A DNA stretch of 64,000 nt, taken from Monarcha castaneiventris obscurior (taxonomy: Eukaryota > Chordata > Aves > Passeriformes > Monarchidae). The position numbers were made by a program, and so were the translations under genes. Below are positions 28,801-40,800 of the stretch, piece by piece. Under the pieces are notes generated by a model that was not told the DNA's origin, searched no databases, and worked only from the letters and a program-made list of their open reading frames with translations. The DNA lies in the NCBI GenBank assembly GCA_026261815.1, contig JAMPIT010000890.1, positions 12,120,001 to 12,184,000 of the forward strand, written 5' to 3'. The first letter of the stretch is position 1. Each line of letters starts with the position of its first letter.

Positions 28801-31800
28801 TAATGGCTTGATGTTACTTACAATTGTTAGCAGAGTGATCCAAACTTCCTTCTCTAACAGTGTGAGGACAAGGCTGAGTCTCACAGCCAAAGCCAGGTTT
28901 CTGACAATCCTTTCTCATTTGGGGCTGTCCATTCAAAAGGTTATAGGGTCAGATTCACCAGTACCCTCTGGCTGTTTTATGTAGTTCTACTGACACATAG
29001 CAGCCATAAATCTAAGTTTGCTGGCCAGTTACAGCTACTCTGTGTCACTGAAGTGTATCTGAGAATCTGCCTCTGTATAAATCCCTTTAGGAGGAATCTA
29101 ATGCATGTTTTGTTTTCTTCTCTTTTGCAGAAAGAGATATGAAGAAGAGTAAGTACTATGCCTTTTTTACTGTAAACTAATCTTTAAAATATCCTTAATT
29201 CCTCTTTAGTATGTTTAAAGCTGTACAGGTGGAAATTTTAAGAACACAAGCCTTCTGTGTGAGTATAACCTGGAGAATTTTCCAGGATATATGTAGATTG
29301 CTCTGAGGTCTGCAAGAGTGCTTGTCAACAACATAGTGTCAGTCTTTGAAATTCAACTTCCTGCTACAATTTAGGCAGGCCCACAGGTAAAGCTGCTTCT
29401 AAGCTGACAGCCCCTTCAGCAGCCCTATATGAGAAACCCATCTTAGGATCTTCCCCCTGACAGTGGCTGGAAGAACATCAGAAAAGAACAAGCTCATTGC
29501 AACTTAGCCAGAAAACTCCCCCAGCCGCTGATGACTTGTGGTTAAGGGACTTCTGTGCCAAATGTGACATCTTTGAAATGCTGTAAAGGAGAATTTATCA
29601 CAGCCACAGTTTCTGGACATCCAGCAGGTTGGGTTCATTGAAATGCAGCACTGCCTGTAGTTACCTGCAGTGAGAGGTCAGAGGAGGGGTTGTCTGAACT
29701 GAAGAGAAAGATTACAGCCCCAGACAAAATGTTAAGAGAAAGGAGGAGCAAGTGTGGTCTATACTGGCAGGAGAGGAAGAGACCTGTAAAGTCAGATAAT
29801 TTGTCAGTCAATCAATTGCATGCTACAACTACGATCTGTATAAAATACCCTTAGAAGGACTTATGTGTTGAAACTCTACAGTTGGGGGTTTTGAGCTTTC
29901 ATCTGTGATAGAAAATAGTTTTTCTGCATTTTGTTTTCATAAGGGGTATTCTTGTGTACTCCTGTCCCACAAGGAGTGGGACTCCAAGAGGTACAAAATA
30001 TCCAGAGGATCACAATACGATCATGTGAGACAGCAGCACATATATAAATCCCACAAGACTGGCTGTTCTGCCTTGTGTAACCCTATCTGATATGAAGATC
30101 TGGTTTTCTCCTTCAAACAGTTTCCAGTGGAGTGTAGGAGATAGCTCACTTTCTGTGTTTAAAAGGGCTCTTACAAAGCAATGTGCAATGAGCAGGTTTA
30201 GCTGTGGAACCCTCCCTGAGCTTGGTTATTTCACTGGCAGGACACTCAAAAGTCCCATCACCTGCAAATCAGAGGCTGCAGTCACAACAGCCCTTGCGCA
30301 GGACTGCTCCCAAAAATCTGATGAACACTGAACTGGAAAATACAGCATAACTCCCCCCAAATGGTCTGTGATGTTGCTGCTTCCAGACTGCTTTTCATTC
30401 AAGCATGATGAAGAAAACAATTACATAAATACCAGACAGTGCTGCCCTTTGCTAGCAGCTCAATAGGTTAAATTCTGCTTGGATTAACAACTGTGAGGCC
30501 TCAATGAATTCTCTGGGTTTGCTTGAGAGACTTATGGCACAGTGAATTATTTGCCCTACATTTCTTGTACTAAAATAAAGCCGTGCATAGTAAACCATGA
30601 AGCCCAAGACTGAGTCCTGCTGCAGCCTGATTCCTGCACACCATTTCAGAACTGGCAAGCTGCTTATCACACCAGCCTCAGCCTAGCTGTACCACACTGG
30701 CTGTCATGTTTGCCGCTGGACCAAGCTGCTGGGTAGTGAGGGCAAATGAAACTAAATCCTGCCTCACCTGCCTTTGTGTAGCTCACCACCACGGGCTTTT
30801 TAAACAGGTGGGGATGTGTCGGTATTAGAGACTTTGTTTTGTCGGGAGGCAGGAGGGAGGCTGTGCCGGGAAGCTCACTGCAGTTTGCCAGCTGCATTTA
30901 CTGCAGAGCTACTGGAAGAATTTGCTGTGAGATTAGTTCAGTTACATGTGACTTAGAATACTTGCTAAATTCACAGCAGCAGGGGGGGAAAGGCTGAAGT
31001 AACATCACAAATGAATTATCAACTTAACTTTCTGCACAATAGATGTCACAAGGAGTTCCTCTCCTGCTTGAGTCGTGTGGCAAGGCCGTGTCCTGCTAAG
31101 GGGCCCGGTGGGTCCTGACCCAGTGCATTGCAAATGGGACTCGTCCAGGGAGAGTGGCTATCTCAGCTAATCTTGCTGGGGAGAATTAGATGAGTCAAAC
31201 TTTGTGGCATTTAGTGCCCCAGGGAGTCATTATCTTATAACAAACCTGCTATCTCTCACACCATATTGCAAGACTGTGTCATGCAGATACGGAACAGAGG
31301 GCTGTTTATCACTTGGGCAGCTGTCCAAAGTGCAACTATATAAAGAGAAGACACTTGAAGATTTTTCCATTCATGAGGCAGCTTTTATAGATTTGCATTC
31401 ATAGGGCTTTTCAGAGAAAACAATAACAATTTAAGATATTTTTTTTCATTATTGCTGCCAGAAGCTGAAAGAAGGAAAAACAGCTCTCTGTTTAATGTAA
31501 GATACAGGGGAAATGAGGGGGATTGAAATGATGAGAAAGTTTTGGGACATGAAGAATCCCTAAAAGGCAACTACTGTTAATTTTTTTTCATGCGGAACTT
31601 TTTTACAGATAATGCCATTTTGAGAGAGATGGTTTAAATATGCAGATGTCTCTTCTCAAAGGCATTCAAATTGTTAGATAATTAGTCAGCAGTAAGGATT
31701 GGCTCTTGTACTTTTTTCACATATAAAAGTGGGAATGAAGGGGTTTTTTTCTTTTTCTGCTGCACAAAACAATAGATGTCAGCCTGCAAAACTGAGTGGC

Positions 31801-34800
31801 CGTTCCCTGTTTTTTGTACTTTCCTTCTACATTGTGTTATTTCATCTTTCCATATGCAGAAATCCTTCTTTGTCTACCCTTAACTCTTGCATAGTTGATG
31901 CCGAAAAACCTTTTCTGCTCCAAAAGAGCCGTTTTGGGCATGCAAATAGAAAGCTTGCCGTGCTTTATTGCCTTCCACAATGTTACCAGCAGCTCATGTT
32001 TACTTTGAGTGGGGAGGTGCCAGGTAGCTGGTGCTGGGGCTGTGCCTGGTTTGCTGAGGAGTGTGCCGTCATGAGAGGAGGCCGTGGACATGTCTGTCCT
32101 GCTGCCAGAGCCTCAGCAGTGGCTGGCCCTGGTCTTGGCCGCCTGGTGTCACTCGTTCTGGGGAGACCCTATGTTTCTACCAGCCACGTGGAAGGTAATG
32201 AAGGCACGAGTGGCTCAGTCCTTCCCTGTTTCCTTTGAGGCTGTTGTGACAGCCTGCAAACTGCACAGCCTCTCCCATTTCAGCCTGGAGAATGTAAGCA
32301 AAGGCTTTTGTCTGGAACAGGGCTGGAGCCTGTGTTCAGCTGGATGGGGCCCAAGGGCTAAGGGTGGCCTTCATGGCCTGAGCCACTTGAATGCCTGGGG
32401 ATGCTGCTCTGCTGCCCCTGCCCAGCCAGTGGGGATTGAGCCTAGGGTCACAGAGCATCCCTGTGCCCATGCTGGAAACTCTGGCTGTCCTGCTCTCATG
32501 CTTCTGCCACCCTGGCAAGTTGCCTGCTTTGCCTTTATGTAAGGAGTCTTCCAGCAAGTTGGATCAAGCCTGGGTAAATATCCTGAGTGTTCAGTATTTC
32601 CCCAGGCCGGATTTGATACCCTTTGGAAGCTCAGGCATCATTAGAAATAACTGACTGGCAGCCAGCAAAGAAAAGCCATCGGTGAAAGACAGTAAAGCTT
32701 AAGGGTCACTGTGCCAAGTCAGGGATGTTGTGAGAAGGGATGCACTGTGAACAGGCATCCCAGTTACTCACCGCGTGGAGATGTTGCAATTTTAAGCCTG
32801 AGGGCCCAGAGCAGGATGTAACAGCCCTGCTCACACGCATTTCTCAAACTTCCTGTTATTTGTTCCTCCACCTACATCTCCCTTCCTGGGTGTTGTGATG
32901 TGTAAATTATACCACATGCACTTTAGACTGAGTGGGACAGTTTCAGAGGTAATGTCTAAGCAATAGTAGGCTAAGATCTGAAAACACTGAAAATTCAGAC
33001 CCAGGGTGTATTTCTCATTGAGGGGGCGACAGGAGGGCTTCATTTACAACACCCCTCTTCCCTCACAGATATATCTTATTTTTGACTTGAGTGGTAATTG
33101 CAGTTCAAGGAATTTCTCATTTTGTGACAATTTTTTTGGTATAAATTATAGAGGAAAGCCAAATCTAATGGACCTGGGATCCCTGTTGATCAAACCAGTG
33201 CAACGGCTGATGAAGTATCCTTTGTTACTCCATGAGCTCTTGAACTCAACTCCAGCTTCTCACCCTGACCACAAGGCACTGCAAGATGCCCTTTTTGTTA
33301 TGAAAAACATTAATGTGAACATCAATGAACTTAAAAGGAGGAAAGATTTAGGTAAGAAAAGAGCAAAATAAGTTCTTTCTTTGTAGGTTTGGGCTGACCA
33401 TTACAAGACAGGTTTCAACTCCAGATATTTCACTACATCAATTTTGGCTGGTGCCACCCACGTTGTGTAATATACTGAGTTTCAAGAAGGTAACAGATGC
33501 CTTAATGTCCCTTGTCCTCAGCCAACTATCTTACCTGGCTGGTAACTCCAGTATGAAAACAGGGAAAGAATTTGTGTTCTATTGTCTGTAATGCAGTTGC
33601 AAACACTGATAATAATTAAGATGCAGTAATAGCAATATTTTTTATAGACCTGCCACATTGAAGCCCTAACTTCACTCTTCCCAAGGCTAGTGTTGATAAT
33701 GGGGTTTTCATCCTCTTGAGCATTTTCACACAAGATTACAGCAAATGACATGAAAGTGTCTGCTCTCAAATGGTTTCATATTTGTGTGCCTGTCCCTGTG
33801 AAAAGTCCTGCGAATACAGACTACTGATGTAATGAAATTCTCTGTCTGCAGTGCTGAAATACAGGAAGAATGATGATGATGAAACCCTTAAAGAAAAGTT
33901 TTCCCGACTGAATATTCACTCCATTAGCAAGAAATCCAAGAGGGTCACCAGCCATCTGAAAATACTGACGAGGGGAGAACCTCAGGTACTTACTCATCCA
34001 ACTGCAGATTTGCATTGACAGCTTCAGTTCTGCTTTTGCACTGGGTGTTTTTCAAAACGTGTTGGAAATGGAATTTGTGGTGCTGCTTTTTTTCCCTGCC
34101 TAATTTATGAAGTCATTTTCTGACTGTCACAGAAGACAGGAAAAATCTTTGTGATTGAAATAGAAAATAATGTAATGTGTTCTCCACCTTTTCCTTTTTT
34201 TACTCCAGAGTTTCTCAAACTTGTGGTCTTCAGCAGAGAGGAAGTGAGCAGTAGTTTTGTGAAACTCAGCCTGAGGTCAGCATTTTGCAGATACCCTGGC
34301 AATGATTATTGTTGGGGCTGAGAACGTGTTCAGTCCACCTTGCTCATGTTGTAGCATTAAAGTTCAGAATCCACCAAGGAAAATGAGCAATACCTCTAAT
34401 TAGGAAAGGCCACAGGGTTTGCCTCTATATGTGTAAAGACCTGGAACCCTCAAAACTACAGAGACAAAGAACTCTGTGATGAGTCTGATGGGTGCTGGGT
34501 GGCCAAAAGGAAAATGCTCCTTCGTAATTTCAACGTTGTAATTCAAAACCAAGCAGGATAAACATTTTCAGGAAAGCTTAAATAGAAATCTCGAAGAAAA
34601 TCAATTACAAATGACCTTGAAAGTGATATCCAGTGCATCTCACTGCATGAGATGGCTGATTATACAAGGTCACTTGCCTTTCTAGATGTGACTTACAAGA
34701 TACATGCAATTTTTTCCTGTTTTGTTTTTTATCAGTGGTTTCCCTCTTTCTCTGATGCAAACTACCCACATTTATGTTTTCTGTTAATTTATTTATACAG

Positions 34801-37800
34801 TGGAAATTTTTGTATCCAGAATGTGACAGACACCAGCAAGGCTATAAAATCAGAGAAAAGGGGAATTAAATTTGATTAAGAAGCTATGTGATTTTTCATT
34901 TTTTTTTTCCTTTAGAAGCTTCTGGTTTATGGCGTTTTTTTTTTTTTATTTTGTTTTGTTTTGTTTCTAATTAAGCTTGAAACATTTGAGAATCGTTTTA
35001 GTATCAGAATACATCTGTTAGAGATTCAGCCGTCTCTCCTGCTTAATTAGACCGAGAAAGTTCCCAACTCCCATCTTGAAACACGCAGCGACCCTCACGG
35101 CAAAATCACTAAGACGCGACTTGAGATTTCGGAAGCCCCTCAAGGAAAAGATGGGCAGAAATCACCGCGTTTTCAGGGTGTTCCCAGGCAGCATAAAGAA
35201 GTTTCCCGAGGCCATTCCCGGCTGCTGGCGTTTCCAGAGGCAAGGCTGGCACGGCTCTGGGGTAACAGCTCCATCTACAGCCTGCCTGCGGGAGAGCCCC
35301 GGCACCTGCGGGCTGCGGCCACGACTCCGAAATATCCCACTTTTCCCTCCGTCCTTCCCTCAGACGGAGCAACAACACACACAAAAATGAAGGGTTTTGT
35401 CGGCACACGCCCGTGGGCTTGTAGTAAAGCAACTCCTTGGTTCCACAAGGATTAAAAATTAAATTCCCGGCCGTTTAAATTAAATTACCCGGTGGTTTTG
35501 ACTTTTCTTGAATTACAGCTGGAGCTTGGGAGAAGTAGGGGTTGATCTGTTTTGAAAGGGTGGAGTTCAAGGATTTTTCTAGAAGCATTCCGGATGTTCC
35601 TTTCATTATCCAGGCTCTTTTGGGCTGCCAAAATAACAGTGCAAATGTCTGTTTTAGGTGAAAGATCAAACTTTTAATAAGGAAGAAAAGTTGTTTCAAA
35701 GTTTAGAGAAGACTGTGAAATCGTGTGTGAAGAACATTTCGCTCTGTTCTCAACATCTCCAGGTGGGTACAGGCCTTTTTGCAATCTCTGGTCACAAACC
35801 CTGTCCATAACCAGTTTGACACACATTTCTGCCACTGGTTAGGCAACACCAACTTATTTATATGCAGGCCTGTCTACATCAGAATATTAAATAAATAAGC
35901 TGTGCTGCCACTGCATTACTGAGCCCATGGCAAAAAGTTTTGAAGCCCACACTTTTGCATTTTTCCCCTGACAGAAGCAGGCTCTGTGGAGACCCACAGG
36001 TGCAGTGCAGAGAAGAAAGTGCTGTCTGGTGGCACAGTCAGGACTTTCAATCTCTGGGTGAAGATGTCCCCCCATCTGCTGCAGTGGAACACCAACTGCT
36101 TCTCATAAAAGATGGAAGAACTGATCTGCAGCCACATGAATCAAAACGTCCTAAAATACATATTCTGGTTGGAAGGACTCCTTCCTTTCTCCTGTGTTTA
36201 GGTTGTGTTGAGGGCTAGCATTAGATGTACAGAGTGCTCGAGTTCTCTAAAATGTCTTTGCTTCAATCCTCCTCTCCAAAAATGAGGGCTGGCTTGTGAC
36301 TTATCAACCTCTCATGGACTACTTGCCAGCTTTGTAGATATACTTTGTAGACAAAGTGTAAGTGTGCCCTAACCAGGCAGGAAGGACCAGGCAAGATCAA
36401 TACCCAGCTGGCCGGGGCTTATCACAGTCACACCTTGTTTGGTTCAGCAAACAGGGGAAGGCCAGGGAGCTCAGCCAATGAGGGCTGTTGCCTGGAATGG
36501 TGCTGACAGTTCCTTATCCAAAAGGATCCACACTTCATTGAGATTAAAATTCTGAGTAACTGAAACACACCATTGTAGTCCTACTTAGTCCCCCAAAAGA
36601 GACTTTTGGGGATGCATGGGAAGCTGGCTTCTTGCTGAGGAGCAGCTGATTTCCAGTGGGATATTCATTAGTTTAAGGCATAGCTTTTTCAGCTGAACAT
36701 TAACAACTTGATTCTTAAGTAGTTTGCATTTAAAATAGACAAAGCATAGGAAAATATTATCACAGTAAACAAGCCCACAGTGACTGGAAACTGCACAGCA
36801 GCTGCACAGGTGTCAGAGATGGAAAATATTTCTGATTCCATCAGTATTATTGCAGTTGCATGAGTGAATGCAGTGTACTAAAACGTATTTTAATAGTTTC
36901 ATCTTCCTACCGTCTTTTCATTTAGGATTCCATACATCTGGCTGCCCAGAATATAACTGGGCTTCAGGAAATCCTGCAAGATAAAGACGACAACGTCAGT
37001 GACTGTTTGGAAAAACAGACCAACAGTGCAAATCTGTGTGAAGACTTTGTAAGTTTGTGCAATGTCCAGTGTTACACAGCTATGTCTGAGAAAACAGCCG
37101 TATGTGAGGAAGACTAGGACAGAAAAGAGAAAAAAAAAACCAGCTTAGGAATCTGTTGGGAAAGATGAGTGGGGTTTTTGGCTGAATTTCTGTAAGAACT
37201 AAGATAAAATACAATGTAAATGCATTGTGTTTTCATTAGAAAAACTAAAGAAAACTTGTCAAGCTAAAATCCTGGGTTTAAACTGAAATCTTTGTGCTAA
37301 ATTTGTATCACCTGAACAAACCTCTATTTGTTTCACCTGACCTTAGAAAAGAGCAGCAGATCTTTGCCTTGCTACTTTTGTTACCAGCACTTGTAGTTTG
37401 AGTGACTTTTGTGATTGATATTGTGCTCAGGTACTGGAATCACAGATCTGTAAAAGTCTCAGATTTATTAACTTTTTAAATAAGTCATTATCTTTATAGT
37501 CAGGGAATCATAGGACTGTTTAGATTGGAAAAAGGCCTCTAGGATTATCAAGTCCAGATATTAACATAGTTCTGTCAAATCCTTCATATAGGGAAACCAT
37601 GAAAAATCCAAATATAGCCCACAGTAATTAATGAAGCAATTAAAAAAATAGTAATAGTTTTTCAACTAGTCTTCTGCTTTCAGAATTAAAATGGACTGTA
37701 ATGCCTGGCTCTAATAAGATACCAAAATGTCTCTTCAAAACGGGACAGGCTGCTTCTTCAAATAGCTGCTCAAGCTGGAAAAATTCAGAGGTGGAGGTTT

Positions 37801-40800
37801 CCTACACTTTCCTAGTTTAGTGCTGACTCAAATATAGCCATTCAGTCCTTTCCAAAACACTGAAAACAGAGTCTGCCAAGAAACAGAAGGCTCTTTGACA
37901 GACCACAACCTCCAGCATAATGACAGGGAAGTAGGATTATGTATTTCCTTTCTTTTGAAATTCCCACATGTGAAAAGTATCTCAAAAATTAATCTCAGTG
38001 ATCAGAATGATATTTTCAATGCCTTTACAATGAATGATTGCATGAAGTGCAAAAGAATACCTCTCTATCATTGCAGTGGTGAGTGTGCACAGTATGGAAG
38101 CTGCCCCCATATTCAGAAATTTAAAGAAAAGTAGAAGTAATTCCACAGTAGATGAAACAGAAAACTTCTTTTTAGAAAAAGAATTGTAACAGCTACTGTT
38201 TCATGACCTAGCTATTCTGAAAGTCTATGCAATTCAAAAAAAAAAAAAAAAACAAACAAAAAACCCACAACAACCTAATTTTATTTATTTTAACTGCAGG
38301 CATTGTTATTAACAATTGCTAATTTCTACTTCTTATCTGTTTGTTTCTGTGACTTGGGATTACTAGGATTCCCTATCCTATGGGTTTTAAACCTATATGG
38401 GTTTTCTAAAGCACTTTTGGCTTGGCATTGCACAATGAGTAGATGTTTTTCACTGAACAACCCATGGTGTTCTTCACATATTTTCCTGAAAGGTTATTAT
38501 CACGGGAGATCTCAGCAATGGGCTCAAGTTAATTTTTTTTTTTTCCTTGGTGCATTTGTCAATAATATATACCTTCCTCTATCATTAGATTTTTGGAAAA
38601 ATTTCAGGGCAGAAATTCCCAGAAGCCTCTTTTTTAGAAATCAGGTTCAGCAATTTGGAAGAATTGTTTTCTTAATGCATCAGAAATCGGTTCACTAAAC
38701 ACAGCCCAGTTTTTCAGATGGAAATAAAATAGGAGCTATTTAGCCAGTGTACATCATCTTGGCCTTGGAGAGAAACTCTGGGGCTAAAATGGATCTGTCC
38801 TCAGCTCTGATATGTTTTGGAGAATGCAGAGGCAGCTGCTTTTTTATTCTCACATTCAACCCAACAACTTAATTCACAAAGAATGTCCAAGAGCTTTAAT
38901 AAGATGATGAATTTCACTCACTACAAGCCGGTGCTGTATTTGAACAAATGACTTTCAAAAATAAATTTTATTTCATGCAATATTAATCCCTTGAGACAAT
39001 TAGAGACTAATGGAAATTTCTGAGGAAGACTGTTTTTTTACCAGGTGTCTAATTTTGTTGATTACTAGAGATAAAACCAACAAGCATAACCTAATTTAAT
39101 CAAATCAAGTGATTGTTTGTGTTTGCTTAAACAGGAATTGAGTTACAGCTGTTTCCAGGAGGGAAAAAAAAAAAAAAGAAAAGCAGCTTTGAGAGAATTC
39201 AAGACTGCCACTTAATAAGACCTCATTGCTTTCAGACTCTATATTGGTGTGGGCTTTCCAGTTAAGGAAATCCCAGTTTTCTTTGACCACCTGACCAATC
39301 CTTGATGTTTTCCCCCAGTGGCAGCTTCCTAGGGCCAGCACCTCAGGCTGCACGGGGCAAGGGACCACTGCCATTAGCAGACACTGTAAGCTGAAAAACT
39401 GATACCTCTCCTCTCCTCTCCTGCTCCTACCTGTTAGGAAGGAGATTCTAAGTCATGCTGGACCCTGCTTGAAACTGGCTCTGGCAGCAATGCTTTGTGA
39501 AGAGTGATGAACAGATTGCTTGATGGGCTCAGCCCGTTATGGGGTCTGAAGGACTCGATGAATGAAGTAATGAGTAGGTCTGTTTCTACTTTCCAGATGG
39601 CTCAGCTGGACAAGCTTGTCCTGACTCCTCTGTCAGCACTGCAAGCCCTGTTTGCAGGCCCTCAGAAGCTCATCCAGAAGCGCTATGACAAGTTGCTGGA
39701 CTACAACAGCTACCTTCAGAGGTCAGCTGGAGAAGAGCTGGACCTGGCAAAGAAAGACTATGAGGCTCTAAATGCACAGCTAGTGGAAGAACTTCAGGTA
39801 TTCAACAGAGCAGCCAAAAAGATTGTGTTGAACTGCCTACATTGCTTCATCACCCTCCTCGGGAATATTACGTTTGCAGCACTTCAATCAAATTCTGCTG
39901 TCATGGTGCCTGTTCCAGTAAGTACATTAGAAAAGGGTGTAGCTGTGCCTTGATTTGTCTTTTTTTCTCCCTGTATGCTTCGGCCAAAGTTATGCAGGAC
40001 ACGTATCTACAAAGCTACACTGATTTACTGATTTTGTGATTTTGTTTATTCTGCTGAGCACAGTCAGATTTGTGGTTTTATTTTTTCCTTTGCAAGCTCA
40101 CTGAAGATTAAGTCCATAGAATCAAAATGGTTTGGTTGTAAGGGACCTTAAAGACCATCTAGTTCCAGTTCCCCTGCCACTAACAGGGACATCCTCCACT
40201 AGACCAGTGATGCCTTCTCCAGCCACCTAGAAACAGAGACTAGACAAGAGTAAGGGAATAAAGATAGGTATTTATTTGAAGGGCCTTCAAGGTACACCCT
40301 GGGGGAGCCAGGGGCTGCTTCCATAAAAAGTGGACCCCAAGATGGACAACAGGTCACGAGTTCTTCACACCTTTATAGGTTTGGTTCATTTGCATACCAC
40401 GGTTAATTCTCCAATTAAAGCCCCAGTTCAATGATGTAACTCCCCTCAGCTTGCTCCCCCCTTAGAGTCTTTGGTTTACACATTTTGGGCCTAGAACAGC
40501 CTGGCTGTCCTTGAAGGCAAAGCCTGGAGAGGCTTTGTTATGTCTATCTTGCACGAGAGAGCAGAAATTACAGGCTACAAGGAGCTTAGAGTTACACTCT
40601 AAGCAGCACAGAATTTGAAAAATACAAAAGTTAAAACCTAAGGCATCACCAGGTTGCTTAAAGCCCCATCCAACCTAACCTTTAATGCTTCCAGGGGTAA
40701 GGAACCCACAGCTTCTCTGCAGAAGCCATTTCAGTGTCTCACCATGGTCACAATAAACTAATCTAAACGTGCCCTCTTTCGGTTTAAAGCTGTTCCCCCT

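Larger units (their letters stand above)
37049..39596 (+). other. ARHGEF38: ARHGEF38 intron 9
   Basis: About 2.5 kb. Contains an old CR1 tail (37502-37600), an A-rich tract (38237-38268), another A-rich tract near 39164-39182 and a CCTCT pyrimidine repeat near 39407-39430. No exon is supported. Confidence 0.65.

Noticed and set aside
31699..32238. 179-codon open frame on the + strand in intron 5
   Set aside because: No similarity or domain pattern; composition changes midway as it crosses into the GC-richer block, as expected of a chance frame.
39504..39596. Upstream extension of ARHGEF38 exon 10 or an alternative first exon
   Set aside because: The frame is open with an ATG at 39504, but the residues show no family similarity and a good CTTTCCAG acceptor sits at 39596.
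23446..40648. A single provirus bounded by the two LTRs
   Set aside because: The 16.8 kb between them consists of ARHGEF38 exons and introns with no viral genes, and each LTR has its own flanking duplication.
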